Both the position numbers and the translations under genes were made by a program. A model generated the notes under the pieces. It saw only the letters and a program-made list of their open reading frames with translations. It had not been told where the DNA came from and did not search any database. A DNA stretch of 64,000 bases from Breviolum minutum Mf 1.05b.01. Lineage: Eukaryota; Sar; Dinophyceae; Suessiales; Symbiodiniaceae. The stretch spans positions 281,325 to 345,324 of the forward strand of contig DF239827.1 of NCBI GenBank assembly GCA_000507305.1. The letters are read 5' to 3'. Positions 34,196-47,160 of the stretch are shown piece after piece (the stretch's first letter is position 1; each line of letters begins with the position of its first letter).

Positions 34196-35413
34196 TTCAG
34201 ATGCGACGCATTGCTTCGGACCCCAAACAAAAGAAAAAGACTGCCAACTCAACCATCAAACCTTTGCAGAGATCAGCCAACTTATTCCCCTCCCCGAAAA
34301 GCCGATAGCCAATTTGGGCACTAAAGGCCTTGACGAAATTGATCAAGCTGATGAAAAGCAATGCAGCCGTGGCCACTACCCTAAGCGGAGCCAAACTCTT
34401 TGGTCCACGTGTCTCGATCAAGCCACGGTTGAACCATGTTGAACCCAGCCTTTTCCAATGGGTTCGTGGATGGTTTCTGTTTAGGTGGGGAGGGAATCAG
34501 AACTACAACGAATTATCCTTCAGGATGAAGAGGATGTATACTTGTTGGATTCCGGATGGAGATTAGGAATCCCTTTTGAATCATTCGCTCCCATACTAAA
34601 CCCAAAGCCTTCAGCAGGGATCCGGAAATTATAGGAAATTCAGGGATTGGATTTGGATACCACGAAAATTGATGGGATGTTGTCGTGGAAAGTCGATGTT
34701 CTCTAAATTCAAGCATCCTGAACTAATGATTCGACTATAACTACCATGTTGTGCATGCTGTTGATGAAAAACGAAACGCGAAGGCGATGGTTCTGTCCAA
34801 ACGAAACGTGTCAAGCGAAACGCTGCTTTGGGGGTTCGGCAATTCGTTTTTGAATCCGAGGGTCGAGGGTCCTTAAGAAATCAACGGCGCAAAGGCTGTT
34901 TTAATGTTTTGGGCTTGGAGACCCCCCGAAGGAACCGTTTGCTTTTAAATGTCTTGGGGAGCATCTAAAAGGTGTACTGTAAGCGGAGCGAGACGATTTT
35001 GATGGTTCAAAATATGAAGTTATCACCCGCATTCGACAGAGTTTTTGAGATAAGGAGATGGTTCGATTCCACAGCATGTCCCAAACAAGGTCATAACAAA
35101 TACTAACAAATTTACATGTTACTCGTAGTATAATGCAGTACTTTGGGGCATTTTGTTCATGTTGATTTTTTGGTTTCTTTCACCTAATATTCTGCCATGT
35201 TTCTGTCGTCCCCTGGGAAAGATTTTCCCCAGGTTTTGGCAGCACGCAACCAATGACCTTGGGCGCCTCCGGCAAGTATCGCTATCTCTGTGGTGTTGTA
35301 ACCCGTGGTAGGAAACCATTTCCTTGGAAGAAAAACCATGACTGAAAGTTTCCCACATATTCCAGGAAGCTTATTGATGGTTAGTGTAAAATATTTTTTA
35401 ATTGCAAATTTGA

Positions 35414-35518
35414 CACTGTTGATGGAGGAAATGCGGCTAACCAGTTGATGTGGAGAAACTAGCATTATTTACCAGGGTTTTATAAATCTCGTTTGGTGCA
35501 GGATTTCTTTCATCAACC
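35414..35518 (+). mobile_element. Family C foldback element
   Basis: CACTGTTGATGGAGGAAATG and GGATTTCTTTCATCAACCG ends, with CTAACCAGTTGATG and the TTTACCAGGGTTTTATAAAT block. Confidence 0.8.
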
Positions 35519-36900
35519 GCATGTATAATATATCTATGTATATAATATATAGATATATACACTTGGGCAGGTTAGATGCATAGATATACATTTGGATAGA
35601 TTCCAGTGGCCTCAAACCAGCAACTCAAAAACGACCCAAGGTGAATTGGCAACGATTTTATTCACATAGATTGATATATCTAAACCTGTTGGCTGAAACT
35701 AGATTGGCTAGTATAATATTTAGGTATGTTTCAGCATGTGTTTACATACTACAAACTTGATGTATGCATATTATTTTCAAATCTATACACTCCAGTCATA
35801 AGGATATCTAGATATACATATCTACGAAATCTATACCTCAAAGGCCTGGTACTTCGACATTAGTCACATCCCAACCTCAGTCAAAGACTCCCAGTGGCGC
35901 CCCCGTTTTTTCGCCCAGGAAACACTAGCGGATATGACGGGCTGTTGTCGCAACTTCATGACTGGACGATGGACATTCATGCACATTTCTATGCCACCTG
36001 GATGCATCATGTGAAAAAACAATTTTCCAAGAGGAAAAGAAAACAAAGAAGCTCCTGTAAGTGGGTGAAGTTTCATGAAATTTTCAGTGTCTTACTTAGA
36101 ATTCAGGACCTGAAAAAAATCTACCTTAAAAAAAAGAAGCACTTTGTTCGGGCGGGTGGAAGGTCACATAATCTTGAGACACATGTATAGAAACTCGTGA
36201 TCTCATGTTAGCCTGTCAGCCCACAGAATCATCTGATCGATGGTTTTCACAAAAAAAAGAGGATTCATGGATGTGCGCGGATGTCGGGTTTTCAACCATC
36301 CGGGTGTGGTGACAAATCTTCATTTTGATGTTCCTCCTCGGATCATGCATTGTATTGACATGTTTTATTTATCATGGCTGAATGATGATTCACTGACGTC
36401 AACTTAAAAAGTCACCAAAAAAAATGTGCATAATTCTGGCATTGCGGATTCCTCTCCCCTAAGTATTTGGCAGTTGAGAAAATATGACCCTATGTTTGTT
36501 ATCCACGCTTCTCTTTCTGAGCAACAGAATTTATTTTGAAACACCAAGTTGGTGGTTTTTGAAAGACCTTGGGAGGTGAGGTGTTTCATCTCTACATGTT
36601 GACAAATCACATCCACAACTCTCTATATATCGAACATGAGGCGGTCATGTGACCTTCTGTCCGTTCCCCAACGGTCCTTGTGTTGTTGGTCAGACTAATC
36701 GTGTTGTACAAGTAGATTGGCATCAACAAAAACCACTCACAAATCTGTGTTGCACAAATCGTTGGTCATTTGCAAGTTGACTGAATCAGCAAAGATAGGG
36801 TGCCGGAATCGGCCCCGTACGTTAAGGACAATGCCACTGGTTTATTACGAGAACTCGATTCCCATGGCAATCAGGAGTTGTGACTCGATGAAACAAGTCA

Positions 36901-37050
36901 ATGATTACCCTGGAAGATGCGGGAGGACATCACTTAAGAAAAGTCCACCAAAGGTTTGGGTTCAGAAAGGAAATCCCCGTAAAATACTCCGTCATGTATG
37001 GGAACTGGAGACATTTTGGAGGTAGAGGCTCCTGGGAAAAAGATTGGTTA
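36901..37050 (+). CDS. Open frame, possible exon
   Basis: 50 codons from ATG 36901 to TGA 37051: MITLEDAGGHHLRKVHQRFG then YSVMYGNWRHFGGRGSWEKD. A second frame just upstream (36799-36882) reads PESAPYVKDNATGLLRELDS. A competing frame spans both, so the true structure is unresolved. Confidence 0.35.
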
Positions 37051-38047
37051 TGAAGCCTTAAGTCATGACTGGTATACGCCTTCATTGGAGTTTCCTAGAA
37101 CTTCCTGAAAGATTAAGTGAAAATTGTAGGACTTGAAATAACAAAGCATTGCTGTTTGATACTTCAATTAAATCCATCCCTAAATGAGTACTACTTGCAT
37201 CGGTTTTCAATCAGCCACGCGGTTCTCATCAACAAAAGCAAGTGTTCAATTCGGCAGATGCTACAGCAGTGTGCAGTACTTAGTTGTTTCAAACAAAAGT
37301 CCAGCCGCATTTGTTTGCGGCTTCCAACTTCACGGGGTACTTTGAGCCCCCTCTCAACCAGTGCCCCCCGTGAGACACTGACAACATCAAGGGCCTTCAG
37401 GAGACTATCGTGGTCCTATATAGTGACTGAATTAATGGTTGATACGTCCGGTGTGAACATAGCAACAAAAATGTGCTTGCCATCGTAAAACCGAATTTCC
37501 TGGTTGGTGAAATGTGATCCAATTTCCCCTGGCAAAAGAAGTCCTCTTTCGTAGGTACAGTATAGTAAGGAAGTGTCAAAAGACTTTGGTTTGTGTGTTT
37601 TTTGATTGGGAGATTACTGAGGGTGTTCGGAGTCTTCGTTTCGTGACGTATACAAATCCCTACTAATGCATGAAGCACCATCACCGGGGTGGTGATTGTG
37701 AAATCTTCCAGAAAAAAACCCGATGTCCCGCCTACCATTTGTCATGTTTGGGAATGCGGCTCAATGGATGTAAGAACCCCCCTATGAATCTATGACACGA
37801 AACATGTGGGGGCCGAAATCAATCTAAAAGACGAGAAGCCTACATATGCGTTAAAATCATAAGCAGTTGAGGTAGGGTAGTTCATCCTGGGAACTAACAT
37901 ATTCGCCATTTAAGGGAATTTGTTTGAGTCGATGATCTTCCTTTTCCCTTGGGTGGAATATGTGTTTGTCCCTAGAGAGTAGTTCATCCTACACCCCGGC
38001 ACCCCGGAAAATTATCATGGATTGGAAAGTCATAGAGGGGGCTTTAT

Positions 38048-38158
38048 CTAGGTGGTTTCAAACAGTTTTTATTTTTCAACCCTATTTGTGGAAGATTCCC
38101 ATTTTGACTATATACATACATAATATGTTTCAACTGGGTCGGTTCCACCACCAACCAG
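38048..38158 (+). mobile_element. Family A foldback element
   Basis: CTAGGTGGTTTCAAACAG and GGTTCCACCACCAACCAG ends, with the TTCCCATTTTGACTATA block. Confidence 0.85.
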
Positions 38159-38728
38159 ATATATATTGGCCAAGAACCTATAAGAAATTTTTGCTTCTCG
38201 GCCAGAGATGTCATCCATGCCATTCATCCCTTCATCGCTTCGTGATTCTGGGGCGACTTGAACCCCCAAATTCCCTACAGTTTGGCCGGGTTTACTCAAA
38301 AAAAAGTTGTGGTGAACATTGTGAAGCACCATGTCGCAGCTGTTTTTTTTGAGGTTCAAAATTAGTCATATCGATGCCAACCTTCAATGGTATCTTGGCA
38401 GATGGAAACTACCAAGCACTGAAAAAGCTTTCAGTGAGGCACAGAGAAAGCACAAAAGACCGGGAAGGTGAAAAGTAAAAGACTTTGATGGGACAATTCA
38501 TCCCAGGAACCAGTTGAGGTCACAAATATCCCAGAATCTTTAGGAATCCGAGTTGCTTAGATTTGTTCCATCAATCGTAGTGTCCTTCAATTTCACGAGT
38601 TAATTTTGTAAGGTTCATTCACATGTCTTATTTTCATCCCTGACAAAAGATGACAAATTTTACAGACTAATTTCTCTCCACCTACTTCAGTAAACAAACA
38701 TAGCGATGGAAACCCCTCATTCTTAATT

Positions 38729-38880
38729 AATGGCTGGTCAACCTACCCCCCCGCAACGTACCCCCCCCCACACATAAGGCCTTATTAAGGGCTTATTAAC
38801 CATTGGTTTCCCTAATAAGGCCTTATTAAACCCTGATTTCTGAGGGGGGGTACGTTGGGGGGGTGTAGGTTGACCAGCTA
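38729..38880 (+). mobile_element. Family E element, long near-perfect palindrome
   Basis: GGCTGGTCAACCTACCCCCC pairs with GGGGTGTAGGTTGACCAGC, then CAACGTACCCCCC with GGGGGGTACGTTG, then AAGGCCTTATTAAGG with CCTAATAAGGCCTTATT. About 150 bp. Confidence 0.9.
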
Positions 38881-39075
38881 TGATTCATAGAAATCACATG
38901 GAATTATTTGCAATAATACAATATAATCTAATACAGTCATGTTATAGTTATAAATAGAAATACTTCTTGTAATGTACAGACATGCGATTTTTTTCCACGT
39001 TCCATTACTTTATTTTGATTATGTTTTGGCCGTTGGTTTTTGTCGAATAAAAACCAAAAACTTGGTGTTGCTAAG

Positions 39076-39180
39076 GTTGGAAACAAATGATCACAGCGAA
39101 GAAGCACGACAGCTGATTAGCAACTTGCCTGGTGTGGTGTCCTTCGGGGGAACAGTCACCTCGTGGGAAAAAAATGCGTC
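39076..39180 (+). CDS. Predicted exon, unknown protein
   Basis: After GCTAAG|GTTGG. Reads LETNDHSEEARQLISNLPGV then VSFGGTVTSWEKNA. Composition and acceptor are good; the 3' end is approximate. Confidence 0.45.
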
Positions 39181-39655
39181 GCTACCATTTCCACTATGGA
39201 ATATATGATTTGGTCTAGGAAGGCTCAAAATTAGATAATTAGTAGGGACTGCAAAATTGGTGATTTAGTGTAATGGTCAATGTTTGACTAAGACCTATCG
39301 ATGTTGAGATATATGTGGATGCTGGGCAGTTTCCAAATTGGCAAGTTGTATCTAACGTCACATGGACTAATTCCACAAGTTGGCTATTTTAGCATTGGCA
39401 CGACTTTTTTTCGAATGTTTACAAATTTGCAGGTTGTTAGATCATGAACTAATTCGCTTGGGAATCGGCAAAGACGACCAGAAAAATGGTGAACCATGCA
39501 CCATGTATCCAAAAAGTGGTTATGTTTTTAGTTTCTTAGTTCGTGATTGATTGACTCCTGAAGACAAAAATATTGATCTATTTCCTATGGAAATTTTTGT
39601 CACGCAGACCATGAACAACATGCATTGATTTTATAAGGAAGACCCCTCCCCCCTT

Positions 39656-39853
39656 TTGGAATCTTTGTTGGAAGGTTTGCACACTTGTATTCAAGATGAC
39701 AATGATGTGGCAACTGTTGTGTTGGCACCTTGCATGCTGGTGGAGAAAGTCAGATTAGACCATCTAGAGCTCAATCATAGATATCATAGCTTCAAGGGTC
39801 AACTATGCATTCAATGCCAAGTCATGTCCAAAAACATGAAAGAGATCGAAGAG
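39656..39853 (+). CDS. Predicted exon, unknown protein
   Basis: 66 codons to a GT donor (GAAGAG|GTCACG). Reads LLEGLHTCIQDDNDVATVVL and LAPCMLVEKVRLDHLELNHR and MSKNMKEIEE. One of the better coding signals. The family B left end begins 12 bp into the following intron. No ATG is in frame at the left edge, so the true start or acceptor is upstream or inside. Confidence 0.5.
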
Positions 39854-39865
39854 GTCACGATCACA

Positions 39866-39910
39866 TACCCTCCCGGAAACTAACATAGCACCTGAAAATG
39901 GCAATGATTT
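39866..39910 (+). mobile_element. Family B left-half fragment just inside a predicted intron
   Basis: TACCCTCCCGGAAACTAACA followed by TAGCACCTGAAAATGGC, matching the left halves of the 48331 and 59507 copies. The right half is missing. Confidence 0.65.
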
Positions 39911-39924
39911 CCAATTTCTTGTGG

Positions 39925-40053
39925 ATACTGTTCATGCTTCAGAAATATTCAGAAATGCCGCTAACTACCTGGGATGTATAAAACCCGTCGTCAATACTGG
40001 GATTTCAACTACCAACCTCAACTGGTTAGCGAGATTTCTGAACCATCAACAGG
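39925..40053 (+). mobile_element. Family C foldback element
   Basis: TACTGTTCATGCTTCAGAAA (diverged left end) and GATTTCTGAACCATCAACAG, with CTGGGATGTATAAAACCCG and TTTCAACTACCAACCTCAAC. Confidence 0.8.
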
Positions 40054-40437
40054 TGCTGTGAATCGGATTTTGATCATTTCCCCAAGCTGCTGACCACCAA
40101 CTCACGAACTCAGGTTTGGACAGCATCAGTCAGGTGCAGTCACTGATGTAACCGGGTGGGTCAACGAGCGACTGCATGGGAAAGGGATGTTGTAGATCAA
40201 AGGATCACTAATTCACAGGACCATGTGATCCAAAAAAGGATGGTGGGTTTGAATAGGGAGTATACACTACTAAGCTAGTAAGCATGTGTTTTGTGTGTGT
40301 GTGACAGTATTATGGGTACTGCATTGCATTCATGTGAATTGTATTTACTTGGAACCCATATCTTGCACCCAATCTGAACCAGTTTGGAAGTTGTGGATGT
40401 TGCCAAACTTGGAAACCTTCAGCAATTCACTGTATAA

Positions 40438-40546
40438 CTAGGTGGTGGTTTCAAATATTTTTTATGTTCACCCCTATTTGGGGAAGATTCCCATTTTGAC
40501 TAATATTTTTTCAAAGGATTTTCAAAGGGGTGGAACCACCAACCAG
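40438..40546 (+). mobile_element. Family A foldback element, well preserved
   Basis: CTAGGTGGTGGTTTCAAATA and GGGTGGAACCACCAACCAG ends. TTCACCCCTATTTGGGGAAG and TTCCCATTTTGACTAATA are close to the family consensus. Confidence 0.92.
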
Positions 40547-41018
40547 ATAATATACATATCTAAATATGTTTTTTCCTACTTGAACCACTGCTGCTGTTTT
40601 CTTCAGCAAAAAGTGGAGTTAAGGTCCAGGTGCGTGGACTGGTCAGTGACTAGTGACGACTAGTGACTCACCAGGCTTTTGTGAAGCGTCTTCATGATAA
40701 CAGCGGAATCCGTTTCTTGGAAGAATCTGGTGTTTTTTCTCCTCCAAAAGTGACGAATTGAATGTCAATGAAACCAATAGACACCAATAAAAGGACCAAA
40801 AAAGTGACGAATTGAATGGAGCAATTGATAATATATGTTGATGCAAAATGAATACATGGAAGGGAAGCACCATTTGAGTATCATTGTATTTATATTTATT
40901 TATGTTTGTTTTCTTCATTGGTGGGCTATTTGTGGCTAGACTGCTTCCTTTACCGCAAGGCAGGTGTTGGAACCATTGATAGTTAATTTTGGGCGCGTTG
41001 CATACGAATCAAAGATGC

Positions 41019-41168
41019 TACAAGGTGGGCCCCGGATCCAGTTATAAATGGGTTTACAACCCCTCTGAACGGCCGAAAATACATCAGTAGTAACTAGGGT
41101 TTTTTTCCTCCCCATAAGTGGAGTTTATGGGCCCCTACTCATAACTGGATCCGGTTCGTCCCACCTTT
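41019..41168 (+). mobile_element. Family F foldback element
   Basis: ACAAGGTGGGCCCCGGATCC with GTTATAAATGGGTTTACAAC at the left and CATAACTGGATCCGG with CCCACCTTTAC at the right. Confidence 0.85.
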
Positions 41169-42057
41169 ACAAACCATCAAAAGAATCAACTCCTGAGCCC
41201 AATCCAGTGGAGAGCGCAATCTGTCAATTCATGGGGGATTGCCTGAATGGTTTGGAAGACGTCCCCTTGCACCAATAGTCTGTTCATCGAGATATTTCTA
41301 CGCATTTCTCACATTATTCCAAAGCAAAGGGGCCCTATGAAACAATAGCTAACCAGCGGTTTCGTTCTGGTAGTTGTTTGGGGGGGTTCGCCAAAAAGAA
41401 AGGCCATCAAACCATATCAAGCATTGAAATTGATCAACCATTTAGCCTCATTATCCAATTCATTTGTATCTCACACTTCATTCCACTGAATTTCGATTTT
41501 TTTGTGGCTTCTCTGAATGTTGAGACAATCTTTACTTCAACCTGTTTTCCCTCATCATTTCTTCGAATCCAAGGTACTCTCCAAGGTATTAATGCCAAGG
41601 GATGGCCAAAGAGCGAAGTGAGTCCGGCCAAGCAGGTCATTGGACTTTACCAGTAACCCGTCGTTAAACGGAATCGTTGTGGTGACCTATTTGGGAATCA
41701 CAAGGGAATCTTGTGGGGGTTGCATTGGGGGTAATGGCCATCCCGGAGTTATACTTTTCATATAAGAGGAAGTCTTTGAAATAGATTTTTGTTGTCATTC
41801 CAGACTGTACTATTTTGGGTTAACGACCCTTACAGAATTCTGGTCTGGTACCTTAAACTCAGAGGATGGCTCCGAAAAGAACAAAATTGGGAATAGCTTG
41901 CCATTTACTTTCCAGGTGGTGTGATTGGGATGTTTCAAAAACGGTGGAGCCTGACAATGTCATGGAAAAACGGTTGAAGTTTGGAGGAACTATATTAGGC
42001 ACATAATTTTGAGATGATGCCATCAATCGTTTTATATACTCTTAGAATGTTGCGTTG

Positions 42058-42135
42058 CCAACAACAACAACAACAACAACAACAACACCACCAACAGCAG
42101 CAGCAACAGAAACAGCAATAGCAGAAACAGCAGCA
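42058..42135 (+). repeat. AAC/CAR trinucleotide tract
   Basis: Runs of AAC, then ACC and CAG triplets. Reads as poly-Thr or poly-Gln depending on frame. Confidence 0.9.
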
Positions 42136-42892
42136 ACAGGAACAGGATATGGTCTTCAACCCAAATGGTTAGGCGTTTCATTTACATTCACAATGGGAAA
42201 TTCAAGAATTGGCTACTGGAGATGTTTTCTTAATGGGTCCTTTTACAAATGATACCTCGGCATCAGCCTCCTCACAATCTTGGAAATCATGGTTCATAGA
42301 TCATGTGTTTGCGGATGGTTCCAAAAAAGGCAAAGCTCATCACCACAACAAGTGCATTTCCCGAAGCTCTCGATGATTTTTTGTGCGTACACGTCCTTTA
42401 AATTGGGGGGATGAAAGCTACCCTAAGTTCCTAACCTTCTAAAGTACCGTCCAAAGTTCCAAACCCCCCAAGTGTTGGCAAATTGAATCTGACTTACCCT
42501 TTCAAAGCAGATACCCACAAAGTGGAAGCTTCTAAATACCGTTTGAATACAATACTTCTGCTTATAGATATGATATGATTATCATCATTGATTTTACGTA
42601 TACGATAATTATACATAATATGCTACCAGAAGATGCTGACATGGTTATTTTTTAATACCATCTATGTATTTTCTCATATATATATATATATACATATCCA
42701 AGCTACATTTCTGAGTGACCGGGGAAGTCGTGGAAGCTATCTTTCCTTGTTGTGACTCCCACTAGGTACCATGGTCACTTTGCTTGGAGTTGGTGGACTT
42801 GTTGGTTCGCAGAGATTGCGGCCAAAGAATCCAATGCAACTCTTGCAAAGGAGAGATCGGACCGAAGGTTTTTTTGTTGTTTGAGTGATTTT

Positions 42893-42963
42893 CTAGGTGG
42901 TAAAATGGGGAAATTAAGCCATTTTGACTAATATTTTTCCAATGGGTTGAAAACACCAACTAG
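42893..42963 (+). mobile_element. Family A element with an internal deletion
   Basis: CTAGGTGGTAAAATGGGG at the left and GGGTTGAAAACACCAACTAG at the right. Only the CCATTTTGACTAATA block of the interior remains. Confidence 0.8.
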
Positions 42964-43366
42964 TTTTTGTTGCTATTTTTAGATACCCCAGCGTTTTTTT
43001 CAGCAAAGATTTGGGAGGTTGCAACTTAATACACCCAAATACGAAGGAAGATCCGGGATTTCAAAAATGAAAGAGGTTGGTTCAGATGTATCTATTTCCT
43101 TTTGAAATGGTCCCTTATTTGGGGGACATGTTAGTTTTCCGGTGTGTACCCTTTTTTTTTCAGCAAAGATTTGGAGGTTGAAGGTGGGTGAAACCGCACC
43201 CAGTCCCGCCATTTTTCAGGGGGTTTTGCTGAAGTTAAGGAGTCGTTGGGCTTTTACAGGATGTGTTTTTTGAGGGGTAATTAAGTTGGAGAATATATTG
43301 GTTGATTGAGGTATGGAGATGAGATCTGAACTGGAGAAAGAAGAGTGATTCTTTTGATTTTTTATT

Positions 43367-43480
43367 TCTCCCTGGAACTAACAGCGAGTTTGTTTTTCTG
43401 AAAATTGATGGTTGGAAGATGAATTTTCCTTTTGGAATGGCTTATTTTCAGGGGCGAAAGTGTTAGTTTCAGGGAGTGTA
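43367..43480 (+). mobile_element. Family B element
   Basis: CTCCCTGGAACTAACAGCG and GTTAGTTTCAGGGAGTGTA ends. The inner CTGAAAATTGATGGTTGGAA is the family signature. Confidence 0.88.
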
Positions 43481-43577
43481 GATGAAATGAGTAGGATGAA
43501 AGGAAGGATTCAGTTTGGGGAGGCATGATGTTTTAATATGGTTTCATTGAAAATGTTTGAACCTTTGAAACTGAGGT

Positions 43578-43725
43578 ACTGTTGATGGTTCATATGATTC
43601 AGAAATCCTTTTCCAACCACCTGGGATGGTGATAAAAACCCGTTGTAAAGAGGTGGGATTTAAACCGGATTTCAACTACCTTGCCCCTCAACTGGTGAAC
43701 GCCGGATTTCTGAACCATCAACAGT
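43578..43725 (+). mobile_element. Family C foldback element, long form
   Basis: TACTGTTGATGGTTCATATG (diverged) with AACCACCTGGGATGGTGATA at the left, GGATTTCTGAACCATCAACA at the right. About 148 bp, with an extra interior block. Confidence 0.85.
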
Positions 43726-44445
43726 GTTTGGGGGTTCATGTCCAAGCTAAGCAGCTGATGGGAGATAGATTGATGCATCACAGAAACAACGATTGGGAGG
43801 ATCCATAAGGATATGATGTTTGTTGATTGGTTGGGTTGCCGTTTCAATGTTTATATTAAGGAAAAAATGAAAACATTGGTTGGTTTTTGTTGGTCCAGTC
43901 TGAAGGATGTGTTCATTGGCTCTATGAGTCGAGGGTGAATTAACACCTGAAGCGTGTACGCTTGACCGGGATAGTTAGCAGGGTTTTTCCATGAGAACTT
44001 GCACGCAACATTTTTTCCATTCTGTAGCAGTGGGAAGTTTCAGTTTTCCAGAGTTTAGTTGGTGAATGTCACATCATTTCGCAGGTATTGGTTGCTGGTG
44101 AAAATTCCAATCCGGCGATTCAGAACCACCTGGGTTTTGGTACAGCCGTAACTCGCCATACAGTATCAGTATAGGTATTCATTTATATATCGACGCATAT
44201 ATACGCAATATATCAAGAATCTCACCAAAAAATGACAGTCAACATTATGACTTGAAATCCGACAAATTACCCCAACAAATTCTTGGATGTTTTTTTTTCG
44301 GGTGTTCTTGGTGAAATATGAAGTTTGGTTAGCAAAAAAATCCATCCAAGTGGCATTGTGATTTTTCAAGGCCCCGATTTCTCTGAAATTTGGTGGATTT
44401 CCAGGATTCCAACCAATTTGTTGTTTCAAAAAGACCAATGGAAGC

Positions 44446-44676
44446 TTGAAACTGATGTTTTTTGTCACAAATCTGATTTTTTTTAGGAAAACTAGAAACC
44501 CAGAAAGTTTTCCACTTTGCGCCATGTCACGGTTCTCTGCTTTCCAGGACTTGTTGGGCTTTGTGTGGCGAACGCAGGTGGGGGACATCCTTCCGATTGA
44601 CTATTTTCGGGGTGGCATCCAATATGTTGTTCAATGCATAGTTCACCCAGATGGGATAGAAAAAGACCATGTTTTG
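44446..44676 (+). CDS. Predicted exon(s), unknown protein
   Basis: The frame is open for 77 codons. Two segments look coding: MSRFSAFQDLLGFVWRTQ, and after GCAG|GTGGGG at 44578, VGDILPIDYFRGGIQYVVQC followed by IVHPDG. The early Phe-rich codons (44446-44515) are probably intron. Confidence 0.45.
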
Positions 44677-44763
44677 TGAACCTCATGGAATCTTGCTGTG
44701 AAACACTCCCACTTACAGGATTCGATTGAAAAAAAAAGAAATGCCAAATCTTGATGATGCTGA

Positions 44764-44958
44764 ATTCCCCAAATCCTCGGGTTTTTCACAATCACACCAT
44801 TTGAATCCGCTTCCCAACCTGTGACTGAGTCGGAACTGCCTGCCCCACTCTTTGCCAGTACGATTCAAGCCTTAATCAGAAGTTCTCGGGCTACATTAGT
44901 GAGGCCTGGATCGTGGATGGTCATGAAGCAAAAGAATCTGGAAACATGTACAGTACTT
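44764..44958 (+). CDS. Predicted exon, unknown protein
   Basis: 65 codons open to TAG 44959. Reads FESASQPVTESELPAPLFAS then TIQALIRSSRATLVRPGSWM. Ser/Ala/Glu-rich composition unlike the flanking DNA. It probably belongs to the same transcript as 44578. Confidence 0.45.
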
Positions 44959-45578
44959 TAGCAGTGCGAGGAGAGATGGAGAGATTAAGCATGGTTAAAC
45001 GTCCAAAAAGGCAACAGAATTCTGTTGGTCGGTGGTGCTTTCTGTGTAACGAATCCATTCTCAATTTTACGATTGTCTTCCGGGTCTACTTTCTGTTGAC
45101 ACGTCTTCAAGTCACGTTCATCAAAGTGCATTTTCTCTAGTTTTGTGCCCTGAGAGGTCTATACAAACACTCACATTGTGAATACCATGGCCTATGTGTC
45201 AGAGACTCCATTCTTATGGGGTCACTTGGCGCACAGATGTTTTTTTGTTGATGCCCAGATTTATGTTGAGAACCTCAATGCCCTCGGCAAAATAGATCCG
45301 ACACCAAGGTGGGGTACCTTTGAGTACCAGTTTTTTGTTGAGATGGTGTAAACTCTGATGCACAAGACTTGATGTGTGAACTTGGTTCCGGTGGCCAGTC
45401 GTAGAAGATGAAACTCACCTCAACGGATCAGACACCATCCCAAAATTCCCCAATACCTATGCCCAAACATGCCTTCTAAGATAACTGATCAAGACCTATC
45501 ACAACCCATAAGAAAATCGATATCAAATGAGTAATTTTAGAAAAATGATCCAGCAGTCCCAATTCTTGTTTTCTGTGG

Positions 45579-45785
45579 ATGTATTTTTCTCATCAAAAAG
45601 AAAAAAACATTCGGTTGTCTCACAAGTTTAGCGCATCGACCTTGGAAAACTCTCCCAGTTTTTCTCCCGTTTTCGTCCAAGGTAGCTCCTATTGTGTACG
45701 AGCCGTTGAAGCCTTGAAGCATCCACAGGAGGGGTTGGATCCACCGTTGGACACTTCCCACCCAACACTAGTAGCTTCGGAATCC
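45579..45785 (+). CDS. Predicted exon, possibly terminal
   Basis: The coding-like part starts after TCCAAG|GTAGCT (45682): SSYCVRAVEALKHPQEGLDP then PLDTSHPTLVASES and TGA. The part before 45682 is less convincing. Confidence 0.4.
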
Positions 45786-47054
45786 TGACTTTAAGGTACC
45801 TAAGGTTTCGGAGATGCAGTGAATTGATGGTAAAATTATATTTTCCGGCGAGCTGGAGTGACGAAATACTGTATTCAATATCTCCATTTGTGATTTACTC
45901 CACTTTTTGTTTGGAGGGGTCAATGATAGAAGTCCAGTGTGTTGTGTTTTGCCCTCCAACTGGATCATCCGAGTTGATTGGAATGAATATACACTGAAAA
46001 TCAACATGGCAAAACTTGAAAATGCATTATTTTACTATATGAATTGCCTATATTGCGAAGATGAGTATAATATATATGTTCTATTACTATGCTAAACTAT
46101 TTTTAGTATATCAAAAAGTAAGACTTTGGAAACAAAGATTGAAGTTGGAGCATTGATGTCCACTGATCAAGCTGCCAGGCCGCCTTGCTACAAAGCAACA
46201 AGGAGGCAGTTTTGAAGCTCCATTCTTTGACCATTTTTTTCGGGCCGTTGTTGAACATGCATCCAAGGGGTGTCAACCAAAAAAAAGAAAGCCGGGACAT
46301 ATGAATGGTTTGAACAAATATGGAAGGTTGTTACTAGTACAAAGTGAAAGGTGTATAAAAGGTGTTTTTAAGGAAATCCCCTCGACTTTTTTCAGGAAAA
46401 AGCTCGAATAGATTCTTTTTTGGCCCCCATTTTTTGAGAGGGTTGGATTCTGACCCAACGGATCAAGCAGCTTTATGGAGGTCCCAAGGGTGAAGCACCA
46501 AGCAGTTCTTGTTGATACTCCTGGTACTTTACAGCTTGTTTTATTTTTAAAGAAAATGTCAGGTTTTGTAGGAAGTTGGCTTGGAGGCACCTAGTGAAAC
46601 TCAAAACGCCTGGAACTGAAACATAACCTCTTAGAAAAGTGAAATCGTCTACGAAAACACATGACTTGGGGGATTCTCATGCAAAATAATTGGTTTCTGA
46701 CTGCAACAAGAGTTCATGGATGCCTGCTATCTCAACATATCCCAACCTTCTTGAAACCATATCTTTTGTCGTAGGTGTATACCTTCGAGACTTATGTACT
46801 GATTTTACTGCAGGTACTGTACCCTTTGTAAAACTGACAGTGAAAGCACATTCAAAGAGGATCATGAAGTTCACCATTCGGAATATCATCAGTGTATCGA
46901 AATATGTGATGGTATCAAAGGTATGCAATTCTTACTGTACCCCCTATTTGAAGCAAAGTCCTTGGCTGGCCAGCATACTTCTTAGATGGATTGAAACCAC
47001 TACGCATGTATACTAGTATATTTGAACTCTTCCCATCCCTCAGTTTCCTGGCAG

Positions 47055-47160
47055 GCCAAATCTCCATCAAAGATGCGGCCAAGGCAAGGGATCTCTTATT
47101 GGATGCGATCACCGATGACCGATTTGCTTTTGAACACTGCCAGTCGACTTTTTTTAATAG
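47055..47160 (+). CDS. Predicted exon, unknown helical protein
   Basis: After CCTGGCAG|GCCAAATC. Reads QISIKDAAKARDLLLDAITD then DRFAFEHCQST. The amphipathic, charged sequence is among the strongest coding signals outside the phosphoesterase. Confidence 0.5.
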